Shown here: one piece after another, positions 25,768 through 34,897 of the stretch
How positions within the stretch are numbered: the first letter of the stretch is position 1
How the letters are laid out: every line of letters begins with the position of its first letter
Assembly: GCA_020350205.1 (NCBI GenBank)
Contig: CP070707.1
Coordinates: 3,317,314-3,370,675 of the forward strand
Direction: 5' to 3'
DNA from: a bacterium
Lineage (GTDB): Bacteria > Calditrichota > Calditrichia > RBG-13-44-9
Length of the DNA: 53,362 nt
Translations under genes and position numbers: made by a program
The notes under the pieces: generated by a model
The model's database searches: none
Told to the model about the DNA's origin: nothing
What the model saw: the letters and a program-made list of their open reading frames with translations, nothing else

Positions 25768-27324
25768 ATGGGCAAAAAAACAATTCTGTGGGTTGATGAT
25801 GAGATTGAGTTTTTACAGCCACATATATTGTTTCTGAGAGAAAAGAACTATACTGTGGAAACGGCAACCAATGCCGATGATGCGGTGGTTATTATAAAAA
25901 AGAAGAATATTGACCTGGTTTTGCTGGATGAAATGATGCCCGGTAAGGATGGTCTGGTGGCATTAGGAGAAATTAAAAATCTCAAACCCGGTCTTCCAGT
26001 TATCATGATAACCAAAAATGAAGAAGAAAGCCTCATGGAAGATGCCATTGGCTCCAAGGTCGATGACTACCTGACCAAGCCGGTCAATCCAAGCCAAATA
26101 TTAATGGCCTGTAAAAAATTTCTGGAATCCCGTGACATTTCCCAACGCCGCATGACTGAGTCTTATTCTAAAAGAATGCAGGAAATTTCGCTAAAACTGA
26201 TGCAACCACTGGATTTCAGGGACTGGATCGACATTTATCTGAAGTTGACCGACTGGGACCTGGAATTGCGCGGTATCGAGGAGCAGCATATGCGGGAAGT
26301 GATCTATGACCAGCGCAAAGAATGCAATGTGGAATTTGGAAAATACATTGAGAAAACTTATCTGGACTGGATTCATGATCAGAAAGAGAGACCACGTCTT
26401 TCAGTAGATATTGTTAAAGATTTTGTTTATCCGGAGATGGCTCAGGGCAAAAAAGTGGTTTTTATGGTGATCGATTGTCTGCGGTTGGATCAATGGCTGA
26501 CTCTGGAACCATTTTTTTATGAAGATTTCAATATTTCCAAGGAATATTATTTTTCAATTTTACCCACCGCTACGCCTTTTGCCCGCAACGCGATTTTTAG
26601 CGGACTGTATCCGCTGGATATTGAAAAACGCTATCCGGAACTGTGGGCACAGGGAGAAGATGATGACTACAGCCGAAATCGATACGAAGATAAACTGATG
26701 TATGATCAGTTGCGTGTTTTAGGACTTAAACTCAGAAGCGAACCAAAGTATATTAAAATTCTTAATGTTGAGGATGCCCGAAATCTGGAAAAAAATCTGA
26801 TGGCTTTTCTGGATGCTCCGATGCTCAGTGTGGTGATCAATTTTGTGGATATTCTTGCGCACAGTCGCTCTGATTTGCCCATTCTTAAAGAAATTGCTCC
26901 GGATGAGCCCTCTTATCGTTCCCTCACCCGCTCCTGGTTTGAACATTCACCGGTATATAATACCTTTAAAATGCTGGCCGACCAGGATGTGGTGATTTTT
27001 CTTACCAGTGACCACGGTAGTGTGAGAAGTCTGCGGGGAACCAAGGTAATTGGCGACCGGGAGACCAGCACTAATTTACGCTATAAATTTGGACGCAATT
27101 TAAAGGTTGAAGGAAAACATGCGATATATGTAAAAAACCCTAAAGATTTCAAACTTCCGCAGAGAAATTTTAATGTAAACTACATAATTGCCAAAGAAGA
27201 TTATTATTTTGTTTATCCGACCAATTACCATAAATATCTATCTTACTATCGGGATAGTTTTCAACATGGGGGTGTTTCTCTGGAGGAGATGATCCTCCCG
27301 GTGGTACGGCTGAATCCCAAATAG
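25768..27324 (+). CDS. porX: PorX-type response regulator with PglZ (alkaline phosphatase-fold) domain
   Basis: The 518-residue protein has an N-terminal receiver domain: acidic pocket D10/D11, phospho-acceptor Asp54 in VLLDEMMPG, switch Thr82, and Lys104 in LTKPV. A helical linker follows, and then a PglZ/alkaline-phosphatase-superfamily domain: KVVFMVIDCLRLDQW, LPTATPFARNAIFSGLYP, and TSDHGS near the C-terminus. In Porphyromonas, PorX with the kinase PorY controls type IX secretion, and its PglZ domain is a phosphodiesterase. Start at ATG 25768 with TGAGGT upstream; an in-frame TTG lies at 25741. The stop lies 11 nt before tsaE, an order also known from Bacteroidota. No PorY or Type IX component is in the window. 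Confidence 0.93.
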   Translation: MGKKTILWVDDEIEFLQPHILFLREKNYTVETATNADDAVVIIKKKNIDLVLLDEMMPGKDGLVALGEIKNLKPGLPVIMITKNEEESLMEDAIGSKVDDYLTKPVNPSQILMACKKFLESRDISQRRMTESYSKRMQEISLKLMQPLDFRDWIDIYLKLTDWDLELRGIEEQHMREVIYDQRKECNVEFGKYIEKTYLDWIHDQKERPRLSVDIVKDFVYPEMAQGKKVVFMVIDCLRLDQWLTLEPFFYEDFNISKEYYFSILPTATPFARNAIFSGLYPLDIEKRYPELWAQGEDDDYSRNRYEDKLMYDQLRVLGLKLRSEPKYIKILNVEDARNLEKNLMAFLDAPMLSVVINFVDILAHSRSDLPILKEIAPDEPSYRSLTRSWFEHSPVYNTFKMLADQDVVIFLTSDHGSVRSLRGTKVIGDRETSTNLRYKFGRNLKVEGKHAIYVKNPKDFKLPQRNFNVNYIIAKEDYYFVYPTNYHKYLSYYRDSFQHGGVSLEEMILPVVRLNPK

Positions 27325-27335
27325 GTATTCAAATA

Positions 27336-27791
27336 ATGATAACAAATGCAGTCACCCGGACAGAATGGAATGAAACAGTCCGGTCACCTCAGGAGACCGA
27401 AACTATTGCCGTGGAATTTTCCGGACTTCTGTCCCAGGGAGATCTGGTGGCTTTTTATGGAGAATTGGGATCCGGCAAAACTTTTTTTATTAAAGCGTTA
27501 TGCCGAGCTCTGGGCACCAAGACCGACGCCACCAGTCCGAGTTTTACCATCATGAATGAATATCAGATTTCCAGTGACATCTGGATTTGCCATTTTGATT
27601 TTTACAGGATTGAAAAGGAAGCAGAACTGCTCAATCTGGGATTAGATGATTTTTTCTATGGGGATTATCTTTGCCTTATTGAATGGGCGGATAAAATCAG
27701 CTCATTTTTGCCTCCACATCACTGGGAGGTGAAATTGAATTTTATACCAGATCAACCGGAAAGCCGAAATATAAAAATTCATAAAATTTGA
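27336..27791 (+). CDS. tsaE: tRNA threonylcarbamoyladenosine biosynthesis ATPase TsaE
   Basis: The 151-residue P-loop protein has GELGSGKT at 42-49, then TSPSFTIMNEY and the conserved HFDFYRIEKEAELLNLGLDDFF and CLIEWADKI blocks of TsaE (YjeE). TsaE is needed with TsaB and TsaD to make t6A37 in ANN-decoding tRNAs. The length is normal and the gene is intact. It lies 11 nt after porX and 10 nt before tsaB, so the three are surely co-transcribed. tsaD is not in this window. Confidence 0.95.
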   Translation: MITNAVTRTEWNETVRSPQETETIAVEFSGLLSQGDLVAFYGELGSGKTFFIKALCRALGTKTDATSPSFTIMNEYQISSDIWICHFDFYRIEKEAELLNLGLDDFFYGDYLCLIEWADKISSFLPPHHWEVKLNFIPDQPESRNIKIHKI

Positions 27792-27801
27792 TGGATCCGT
27801 T

Positions 27802-28494
27802 GTGACAGATAATTCTGAGACCACTTACCTGCTTGCTATTGAAACCAGCGGTATTGCTTCCGGTGTCTATGTTTCACGGAATAAAGAGCTTCTGGGTCAG
27901 GTGACGCTCTACCAGAAAAATATTCATTCCCGCCGTTTATCGTTATCCGTCCAACAGTTGTTGCAACATCTTGACTTGTCGTTGAAAGATTTACAAGCCA
28001 TCATCCTTTCTGCCGGACCCGGTTCTTTCACCGGATTGCGGATTGGCTATAGCCTGGCGAAAGGTCTGGCTCATGCTTCAAACCTGAGAATTCTTGAAAT
28101 ACCCACTTTGGATGTATGGGCATATCAAGTAGGTCAAACCGGGCTACCGATACTCTCCTATATTGATGCGCATCGAGAAGAGATATTTTTTTCCTGTTAC
28201 GAACGAGAACAGGATCGGTTAAAACAGACCTCAGATTATCGGATTATTCCCTTGCTCAACCTACCACAAATGATAACCGGAAAAACACTCATCAGCGGTG
28301 GTAATTTACAAATGTTCCGGGAAAAATTCCGCAACGTTCTGGGAAACCATGCCATATTCCCGCAGGTGTGTTCCCGGCAAGCAGAAGGCTGGGCATTACT
28401 GGCACTCGGTTATGAAAAATTTAAGGCGGGAGATTTCAGTCAGATTGAAAATTGTGAACCGCTGTATCTGCGCTCATTCAAGGGAGTCATGTGA
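27802..28494 (+). CDS. tsaB: t6A synthesis subunit TsaB (ASKHA-fold)
   Basis: The 230-residue protein has the TsaB hallmarks: an N-terminal LLAIETSGIASGVYVSRN, IILSAGPGSFTGLRIGYSLAKGLAHA and YIDAHREEIFFSCY. It partners TsaD and TsaE in tRNA t6A synthesis. The frame has no ATG in the right place. GTG at 27802 directly precedes TDNSETTYLLAIETS and fits the family N-terminus, so it is the likely start. The stop TGA overlaps the ATG of rimI (TGATG), which implies translational coupling. Confidence 0.95.
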   Translation: MTDNSETTYLLAIETSGIASGVYVSRNKELLGQVTLYQKNIHSRRLSLSVQQLLQHLDLSLKDLQAIILSAGPGSFTGLRIGYSLAKGLAHASNLRILEIPTLDVWAYQVGQTGLPILSYIDAHREEIFFSCYEREQDRLKQTSDYRIIPLLNLPQMITGKTLISGGNLQMFREKFRNVLGNHAIFPQVCSRQAEGWALLALGYEKFKAGDFSQIENCEPLYLRSFKGVM

Positions 28495-28949
28495 TGCAGA
28501 TTCGCCGAATGACGGAAAAAGATCTGGATCAGGTGCTCATCATAGAACAGCAGATATTCCCGGATCCCTGGTCGAGGAAAAGCTTTGAATATGAAGTAAC
28601 CCAGAATGCATTTGGAATTCCGCTCCTTCTTGAAAAAGCGGGTGATATCATTGGTTATGCCATTGTCTGGAGAGTCTACGAAGAATTTCATATAGCAAAT
28701 TTTGCCATAAAACCTGAATATCAGGGAAAAAAAATCGGAACCCAATTTTTGGAAAGTATCCTTTCCTTAAGAGGCTCCTGCAAATTTGCCCTGCTTGAGG
28801 TGAGAGAGAGCAACGACCGCGCCATCGGCCTTTATGAAAAATTTGGGTTTAAAACTATTCTGAAACGTCCCCGCTACTACCGAAATGGAGAAACAGCACT
28901 GGTCATGCAGAAAATATTTTCGGAGACACCGCAAACCGTTAACAAATAA
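28494..28949 (+). CDS. rimI: Ribosomal-protein-alanine N-acetyltransferase RimI (GNAT)
   Basis: The 151-residue GNAT protein contains the RimI pattern: IEQQIFPDPWSRKSFEYEV, an acetyl-CoA loop in VIKPEYQGKKIGTQF form (here AIKPEYQGKKIGTQFL), LEVRESNDRAIGLYEKFGF and RPRYYRNGETALVM. RimI acetylates the N-terminus of ribosomal protein S18 and often sits next to tsaB, as here. The ATG at 28494 shares one base with the tsaB stop (TGATG). A GTG at 28491 is also in frame. The next gene, accD, starts 100 nt later. Confidence 0.93.
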   Translation: MQIRRMTEKDLDQVLIIEQQIFPDPWSRKSFEYEVTQNAFGIPLLLEKAGDIIGYAIVWRVYEEFHIANFAIKPEYQGKKIGTQFLESILSLRGSCKFALLEVRESNDRAIGLYEKFGFKTILKRPRYYRNGETALVMQKIFSETPQTVNK

Positions 28950-29049
28950 GGACTGCATCAGAACAGTCGTCAAAGTTTATGAGATTATACAATAAGTTTT
29001 GAAATTCCCGTTTTTTATTCTTAATTTCCATAGCTTTGACGGAGAAGAT

Positions 29050-29931
29050 ATGGACTGGTTCAAAAAGAAAAAAGGTATCTCCACGATTGAGAAAAAGGCC
29101 CTTCCCGATGGTCTGTGGATAAAATGTGAAAGTTGTGGGGAGATCATTTATCGCAATCAGTTAAAGAGCCGTATGCATGTTTGTCCAAAATGTAATTATC
29201 ACTTTCGGGTAAACTCTTGGGAGTATATCAGTTATCTGTTTGACGAGAAAAGTTTTGCGGAGTTTAACGCAGATATCCAGCCCGGAGATCCTTTGAAATT
29301 CAAAGATAAGAAGCGGTACTCCGATCGTTTGAAAGATGCCCAGAAAGCTACCGGTCTAAATGACGCGGTTGTTACCGGTATTGCCACCATCAATGGTCAG
29401 CAGGTCATTGCAGCGGTCATGGATTTTACCTTTATTGGCGGCAGTATGGGTTCTGTGGTTGGCGAAAAAATTGCCCGTGCGATCGATAAATCCCGGGAGG
29501 AAAGAGTTCCTTTAATCATCGTATCTTCCTCCGGTGGCGCGCGTATGATGGAGGGTGCATTATCTTTGATGCAATTGGCCAAAACCAGTGCAAAGCTGTC
29601 TCAATTAAGCGATGAAGGAATTCCTTTTATCAGCATCCTAACCGATCCGACTACCGGGGGGACCACCGCCAGTTTTGCGATGCTGGGAGATATTCACATT
29701 GCTGAACCCGATGCCTTAATAGGTTTTGCCGGACAAAGGGTGATCAAACAGACTATCGGACAGGATCTTCCTCCGGGATTTCAAAGGGCAGAATTTTTAA
29801 AAAAACATGGCTTTATTGATATCATTGTAAACAGAAGAGAAATGCGGGAAACTGTTAGTAAAATTCTGACCATATTATGGCCTCAAAAATCTGCTGCAGG
29901 TGAGCAGAAAAAGAAGGAAAACAAAGAATAG
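29050..29931 (+). CDS. accD: Acetyl-CoA carboxylase carboxyltransferase subunit beta
   Basis: The 293-residue protein starts MDWFKKKKG and has the AccD zinc finger with Cys26, Cys29, Cys45 and Cys48 (CX2C-X15-CX2C). The carboxyltransferase core follows: AVMDFTFIGGSMGSVVGEKI, VSSSGGARMMEGALSLMQ, DPTTGGTTASFAMLGDI and GFAGQRVIKQTI. With AccA it transfers the carboxyl group to acetyl-CoA to give malonyl-CoA, the first step of fatty-acid synthesis. I use ATG 29050 (GGAGAA 8 nt upstream). An upstream in-frame start would add a non-conserved segment before MDWF. accA is not in the window. Confidence 0.96.
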   Translation: MDWFKKKKGISTIEKKALPDGLWIKCESCGEIIYRNQLKSRMHVCPKCNYHFRVNSWEYISYLFDEKSFAEFNADIQPGDPLKFKDKKRYSDRLKDAQKATGLNDAVVTGIATINGQQVIAAVMDFTFIGGSMGSVVGEKIARAIDKSREERVPLIIVSSSGGARMMEGALSLMQLAKTSAKLSQLSDEGIPFISILTDPTTGGTTASFAMLGDIHIAEPDALIGFAGQRVIKQTIGQDLPPGFQRAEFLKKHGFIDIIVNRREMRETVSKILTILWPQKSAAGEQKKKENKE

Positions 29932-30023
29932 TCTTCCGATTACACCAACCTTTTTATTTCTCTGACCGACTCGTCAAAATATTGAAGAATTTTAATCACT
30001 ATAGGTGAAAGGGTTTTACATCA

Positions 30024-30803
30024 ATGAGAGAAACTAAACCTTTAATTCTAGTTACCAATGATGATGGGGTACATGCTCCCGGTATCTATGCATTATATCA
30101 GGCAATGCGAGATCTCGGGAATGCTCAGGTTGTTGCCCCGGAATCGGAGCGGAGTGCGGTTGGACATGCATTAACCATCTCCGACCCTTTACGGGTATGG
30201 GCTGTAGATCGGTATGGGGAAAACTTCGGTCATGCAGTGAACGGTACACCGGCTGATTGTGTTAAATTGGCTGTCAAATCTATTCTCAACAAAAAACCGG
30301 ACCTGGTAGTTTCAGGTATTAATCAGGGTCCCAACACCGCAATCAATGTGATATATTCAGGTACGGTTTCTGCCGCTACGGAGGGTACCATCATGGGAAT
30401 CCCCTCTATTGCCTTTTCTCTGGCTTCATTTCGGATTTCAGATTTTGATTTTGCCGCTCGCTTTGCAACGCACCTGGCTAAAAAAGTCATGGAAAATGGA
30501 CTTCCCGACGGAACTCTTCTCAATGTCAATATACCGGCTCTACCCGAAGATCAGATTCTGGGGGTAAAAATCACCCGACAGGGTAAGGGGAGGTATGAGG
30601 AATATTTTGAAAAACGGGTGGACCCGATGAACCGGAATTATTACTGGCTGGCCGGAAAAAAATTACAACTTGATAACGAATCGGATGTGGACGACGTGGC
30701 AGTATTGGAACGGTATGTAGCCATTACTCCGATCCAGTTCGATCTCACAGATTATAAAGTACTGGACCAGCTGAAAGAATGGAATTTAGGGATGCCAGAA
30801 TGA
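30024..30803 (+). CDS. surE: 5'/3'-nucleotidase SurE
   Basis: The 259-residue protein has the SurE metal-site motif [13 protein letters not shown] (Asp13/Asp14), [13 protein letters not shown], the [11 protein letters not shown] block and the GINQGPN motif with the metal-binding Asn. It is a metal-dependent survival protein that dephosphorylates nucleoside monophosphates in the cytoplasm. The start has AAAGGG upstream. Its stop overlaps the guaA start as ATGA, so translation of the two is probably coupled. A nucleotidase joined to GMP synthase suggests linked purine-nucleotide control (inference). Confidence 0.95.
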   Translation: MRETKPLILVTNDDGVHAPGIYALYQAMRDLGNAQVVAPESERSAVGHALTISDPLRVWAVDRYGENFGHAVNGTPADCVKLAVKSILNKKPDLVVSGINQGPNTAINVIYSGTVSAATEGTIMGIPSIAFSLASFRISDFDFAARFATHLAKKVMENGLPDGTLLNVNIPALPEDQILGVKITRQGKGRYEEYFEKRVDPMNRNYYWLAGKKLQLDNESDVDDVAVLERYVAITPIQFDLTDYKVLDQLKEWNLGMPE

Positions 30804-32335
30804 ACAAAGTCCTTATCCTCGATTTTGGGTCGCAATATACCCAACTTATTGCTCGGAAGGTGCGGGAGCTGGCTGTCTATTCTGAGATTCAACCCTATCA
30901 TTATTCATTTGACAAAATACAGCAAGATACCGCAATCAAAGCAATTATTCTATCCGGCGGACCGGCTTCGATCTATGCGGCAGATGCCCCTCATGCAGAT
31001 GCCAGAATTTTTGAGCTGGGATTGCCCGTTTTAGGTATCTGTTATGGTTTACAGCACATTGCCTATTCCCTGGGGGGAGAAGTTGATCGCGCTGCACGAC
31101 GGGAATATGGCCGTGCAGACTTATGGTTTGAGAAGAATGATCCCATTTTTAAAGACATGAAACAACCGACCCAGGTCTGGATGAGCCATGGTGATCATCT
31201 AACGCAGCTTCCAGACCAATTTCACACCATTGGCCACACCCGGAATTCCCCCATAGCAGCAATGGCAAATTCCCACATGAAGATTTATGGTCTGCAATTT
31301 CATCCGGAAGTGTATCATACCGCTGAAGGCAAATTGCTCCTTTCTAATTTTCTATATAACATTGCACAATTTCAGGGAAACTGGTCTGCCGAATCGTTCA
31401 TAGAATCTTCCCTGCAGGCCATTCGACAAAAAGTGGGGAAGGAACGGGTTTTACTGGGTCTCAGCGGCGGTGTCGATTCCAGTGTCGCTGCCCTGCTTAT
31501 TTATAAAGCAATCGGAAGTCAACTCACCTGTATGTTTATAGACACCGGATTGTTGCGTCAGCAGGAGAGAACAGAGGTAGAGGAGGTTTTTCGAGAACAT
31601 TTTCATCTAAACTTGATTTCAATCACGGGCGGACAGCACTTCCTCTCTAAATTAAAGGGTGTAATTGATCCGGAACAGAAACGGAAGATTATCGGGAATA
31701 CCTTTATCGATGTTTTCGAAAAGGAAGCCAAAAAGCTTGGACAGTTTAAATTTTTAGGACAAGGAACATTGTATCCGGATGTTATCGAAAGTGTAAGTTT
31801 CAAAGGGCCTTCCGCGACCATTAAATCTCACCATAATGTGGGTGGCTTGCCGGAAAAAATGAATTTTGAGTTACTGGAACCGTTGCGGGAGTTATTCAAA
31901 GATGAGGTGAGAGCTGTAGGGCGGCAACTGGGTCTCCCTGAAAAGATCATTGAGCGACATCCCTTCCCGGGTCCCGGCCTGGCCGTCAGAATTATTGGTG
32001 AAATAACTGAAGAGCGTTTAGAAATTTTGAGATTAGCCGATGCTATTTATCTTGAGGAACTCAGATCCGCAAATCTGTACGGCGACATCTGGCAGGCCTT
32101 TGCAGTATTACTGCCGGTTCAAACGGTTGGGGTGATGGGAGATGAGCGGACATATGAAAATGTATTGGCCCTGAGGGCGGTAACCAGTACGGACGGAATG
32201 ACTGCAGATTGGTTTGAAATGCCAGCGGAAATTTTGGCGAAAATATCAAACCGGATCATCAATGAGGTAAAAGGAATTAATCGGGTGGTATACGATATCA
32301 GTTCTAAACCGCCCGCAACCATTGAATGGGAATAA
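30800..32335 (+). CDS. guaA: GMP synthase (glutamine-hydrolysing)
   Basis: The 511-residue protein has two parts. The N-terminal class I glutamine amidotransferase has the nucleophile Cys81 in LGICYGLQ and the His/Glu pair in [10 protein letters not shown]. The C-terminal ATP-pyrophosphatase domain has the P-loop GLSGGVDSS (~217), and it is followed by a dimerisation domain with [16 protein letters not shown] and the ending KPPATIEWE. It aminates XMP to GMP. The start ATG 30800 overlaps the surE stop by four bases (ATGA). Length and motifs are normal. Confidence 0.97.
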   Translation: MNKVLILDFGSQYTQLIARKVRELAVYSEIQPYHYSFDKIQQDTAIKAIILSGGPASIYAADAPHADARIFELGLPVLGICYGLQHIAYSLGGEVDRAARREYGRADLWFEKNDPIFKDMKQPTQVWMSHGDHLTQLPDQFHTIGHTRNSPIAAMANSHMKIYGLQFHPEVYHTAEGKLLLSNFLYNIAQFQGNWSAESFIESSLQAIRQKVGKERVLLGLSGGVDSSVAALLIYKAIGSQLTCMFIDTGLLRQQERTEVEEVFREHFHLNLISITGGQHFLSKLKGVIDPEQKRKIIGNTFIDVFEKEAKKLGQFKFLGQGTLYPDVIESVSFKGPSATIKSHHNVGGLPEKMNFELLEPLRELFKDEVRAVGRQLGLPEKIIERHPFPGPGLAVRIIGEITEERLEILRLADAIYLEELRSANLYGDIWQAFAVLLPVQTVGVMGDERTYENVLALRAVTSTDGMTADWFEMPAEILAKISNRIINEVKGINRVVYDISSKPPATIEWE

Positions 32336-32348
32336 TAAGGGAGTATGT

Positions 32349-34181
32349 ATGTGTGGCATTGTAGGCTATATCGGCACTAAAAGCGCCTTACCAATACTGG
32401 TTGATGGATTGAAACGTCTGGAATACCGGGGATATGATTCCGCCGGGGTGGCCGTTTTACAGGATGGAGACCTGAATGTGGTTAAACAGGCCGGTAAAAT
32501 TTCTGCCCTGGAATCAGAGTTAAACGGGCATTTACTGTCTGGGGTGATTGGAATTGCTCATACCCGTTGGGCTACTCATGGCGTACCCAATCAGACCAAC
32601 GCCCACCCTCACTCGGATGGATCAGGCAATATCGTACTGGTGCACAATGGTATCATTGAAAATTATAATGCCTTAAAGAAAATGCTTTCTGAACAGGGAC
32701 ATGAGTTTCGGACCGATACTGATACCGAAACCATCGCCCATCTCATTGAAGAATTTTATCAGAACGGTACCCCTTTTGAAGAAGCATTCCGTGCAGCACT
32801 TTCAGAAATAGATGGCACCTATGGAATAGCCCTTATTTCCAAATATGAACCGGATAAAATTTATTGTGCCAGAAAGGGAAGTCCTCTGGTTGTTGGGATT
32901 GGAAAAGATGAGTATTATGTCGCTTCCGATGCTTCTGCGATTATAGCCCATACCCGAAATGTTTTTTATCTGGAAGATGGTGAAATCGCGGTTATCAGCC
33001 GTGAAGGATTTGTGACCAAGACCATTGATAATAAATTGGTCGCTAAAAAAGTTGAGAAAATCAGTTTTGACCTGGAGCGTATTGAAAAAGCCGGCTATCC
33101 GCATTTTATGCTGAAAGAAATTTATGAGCAACCCAACACGGTGGCCGATGCCATGCGGGGGCGCCTGATTGAAGAAGAAGGTGTGGCAAAGCTGGGCGGC
33201 CTGACCCCAATTCTCCACAATGTTCTTCGTTCCCGGAAAATATTTATCACTGCCTGTGGAACCAGTTATCATGCGGGTTTGGTGGGAGAATATATGCTTG
33301 AGCAGTATTGCCGGATTCCGGTAGAAGTTGAGTATGCTTCGGAATTTCGGTATCGGGATCCCATCATCGAGGATGATAATATGGTTGTTGTGATTACCCA
33401 ATCCGGAGAAACGGCAGATACCCTGGCGGCTCTGCGGGAGGCGAAACGAAAAGGAAGCACGGTGATGGGGATTGTGAACGTGGTTGGTTCAAGCATTGCC
33501 CGGGAAACCCATGGTGGCACCTATATTCATGCCGGCCCTGAAATCGGGGTTGCATCGACCAAGGCGTTCACCTCTCAGGTGACGGCTCTTACTCTGCTAA
33601 CCTTGATGATTGCCCGTACCAAATCGATGTCCGCCGAAGAAGGGCGTAATATGGTCAAGGAAATGAAAAAACTGCCGGAGAAAGTTGAAAAAGCACTTCA
33701 AACAGATAAAATTGTGGAAAAAATTGCCGGCGAATTTAAAGATAAACGAAACTTCCTGTATCTGGGTAGAGGGTATAATTTCCCGGTAGCCTTAGAAGGC
33801 GCACTGAAACTGAAGGAAATTTCCTATATCCATGCAGAGGGCTATCCGGCAGCTGAGATGAAACATGGGCCCATTGCCCTGATCGATGATGATATGCCCG
33901 TCGTAGTGATTGCCACCCAGGATAGCACCTATGAAAAAATTGTCAGCAATATTGAGGAAGTCAAAGCAAGGCGAGGCCGGGTAATCGCAGTGGTTTCAGA
34001 AGGGGATACCAAACTGGATAAACTGGTTGATTTTACCATTCCAATCCCTATGACCACCGATCTGTTGCAACCTATCATATCGATCATACCGTTGCAATTG
34101 CTGGCCTATCATATTGCGGTATTGCGGGGTTGTGATGTGGATCAGCCCAGAAATCTGGCCAAGAGTGTGACAGTGGAATAA
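32349..34181 (+). CDS. glmS: Glutamine-fructose-6-phosphate aminotransferase (isomerizing)
   Basis: The 610-residue protein begins MCGIVGYIG; Cys2 becomes the N-terminal nucleophile of the glutaminase domain. Two SIS sugar-binding domains follow (ACGTSYHAG, ITQSGETADTLAALREAK, VASTKAFTSQ, GRGYNFPVALEGALKLKEISYIHAE), with the C-terminal PRNLAKSVTVE tail. It makes glucosamine-6-phosphate, the first step towards UDP-GlcNAc for the cell wall and LPS. Start 32349 is fixed by the Cys2 rule and AAGGGA upstream. It is the last gene of the porX-glmS run. No glmS ribozyme-like leader is possible in the 13-nt gap. Confidence 0.97.
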   Translation: MCGIVGYIGTKSALPILVDGLKRLEYRGYDSAGVAVLQDGDLNVVKQAGKISALESELNGHLLSGVIGIAHTRWATHGVPNQTNAHPHSDGSGNIVLVHNGIIENYNALKKMLSEQGHEFRTDTDTETIAHLIEEFYQNGTPFEEAFRAALSEIDGTYGIALISKYEPDKIYCARKGSPLVVGIGKDEYYVASDASAIIAHTRNVFYLEDGEIAVISREGFVTKTIDNKLVAKKVEKISFDLERIEKAGYPHFMLKEIYEQPNTVADAMRGRLIEEEGVAKLGGLTPILHNVLRSRKIFITACGTSYHAGLVGEYMLEQYCRIPVEVEYASEFRYRDPIIEDDNMVVVITQSGETADTLAALREAKRKGSTVMGIVNVVGSSIARETHGGTYIHAGPEIGVASTKAFTSQVTALTLLTLMIARTKSMSAEEGRNMVKEMKKLPEKVEKALQTDKIVEKIAGEFKDKRNFLYLGRGYNFPVALEGALKLKEISYIHAEGYPAAEMKHGPIALIDDDMPVVVIATQDSTYEKIVSNIEEVKARRGRVIAVVSEGDTKLDKLVDFTIPIPMTTDLLQPIISIIPLQLLAYHIAVLRGCDVDQPRNLAKSVTVE

Positions 34182-34253
34182 AAAAAGAATTTAGATTAAA
34201 GATCAAAGATTAAAGATAGAATAGTTTTTACTTCTTACTTCTTACTTCTTACT

Positions 34254-34289
34254 TCTCACTTGCATCATCTGGTGTCGGAGGTGGGATTC
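34254..34289 (-). repeat. Diverged partial copy of the tRNA-Leu 3' end and its flank
   Basis: Bases 34270-34289 match the last 20 bases of the intact tRNA-Leu gene (34464-34483) at 17 of 20 positions; all three differences are C/T changes. The similarity continues about 17 nt into the flanking heptamers with one gap. Acceptor and anticodon parts cannot be found, so this is a fragment, not a second tRNA. Confidence 0.6.
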
Positions 34290-34395
34290 CCTGCCTGCCG
34301 ACTGGCATCGAAAGTCATGTAATAGTTTCAAGTATTCACTTACACTGCGCGCGTCAGGACTGGTATACTTCAAAAATAGTGTTCCTTTAAGAAAC

Positions 34396-34424
34396 AAAAA
34401 TGGGCGATCAATTTGATCGCCCAT
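34396..34424 (-). terminator. Rho-independent terminator downstream of tRNA-Leu
   Basis: A perfect 11-bp stem (34400-34410 with 34414-34424) with a 3-nt loop is followed on the minus strand by five T. It lies 40 nt beyond the tRNA 3' end and suits termination of the tRNA transcript. Confidence 0.85.
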
Positions 34425-34463
34425 AATTCTCACCTCAAACTTCTCACTTCTTACTTGTATTTA

Positions 34464-34550
34464 TGGTGCCGGAGGCGGGACTCGAACCCGCACGAGCCGA
34501 AGCTCACTAGGTCCTGAACCTAGCGCGTCTGCCAATTCCACCACCCCGGC
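34464..34550 (-). tRNA. tRNA-Leu (anticodon CAG)
   Basis: The minus strand folds into a class II tRNA of 87 nt including an encoded CCA. The acceptor stem pairs GCCGGGG with CTCCGGC (one G-U pair). The anticodon arm is CTAGG-TTCAGGA-CCTAG with anticodon CAG. The long variable arm (GAGCTTCGGCTC) is typical of Leu/Ser tRNAs, and the T arm is GCGGGTTCGAGTCCCGC. CAG anticodon and discriminator A identify leucine. A terminator follows at 34396-34424. Confidence 0.97.
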
Positions 34551-34897
34551 AAAATAATAGCGCGGAAAAATTAAAGGATTCCGCAGCCCAGTGCAAGTAA
34601 ATTTTCTTTCTGTGCACAGACTTGAATTAATAATTTTTAATCTATTACTATTCACGGATAAATATCTAAGGATTAATGACTCCTAGCTATACAACTGAAT
34701 CCAGCACCCAGTATGCTTGCATCCCTGATAACCCCTGCTTGAATTTGGGTACGAACCCGTTTATGGTTTCTGAATCCGGTTTGTATCCCGTTCTCCTGAA
34801 TTTCTTCCCGATTGATCACTCTCATGAAATCTAAATAAGACATTGCTTCAGTGGCCGGATGTCAATATACTTTTGCGGATGTTAACGAAACCTTTCC
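34551..34897. other. Intergenic, 347 nt, no gene seen
   Basis: This stretch separates tRNA-Leu (minus strand) from the transporter gene (plus strand) and should contain both promoters. I see no repeat, hairpin or coding signal worth calling. Confidence 0.5.

Larger units (their letters stand above)
34182..34463. repeat. Intergenic repeats between glmS and tRNA-Leu
   Basis: No gene is seen in about 280 nt. GATTAAA-class heptamers run from 34187 to 34221 and begin 5 nt after the glmS stop. Four perfect TACTTCT heptamers lie at 34229-34256. A palindromic unit with CTGCCTGCC lies near 34288. A second block of the TACTTCT class at ~34431-34457 adjoins the tRNA 3' end. A minus-strand terminator and a diverged copy of the tRNA end are listed separately. 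Confidence 0.85.

Noticed and set aside
25768..27324. PglZ domain as a sign of a BREX phage-defence system
   Set aside because: The domain is fused to a receiver domain and sits next to tsaE, which is the PorX arrangement. No brxC, pglX, brxL or other BREX genes are present.
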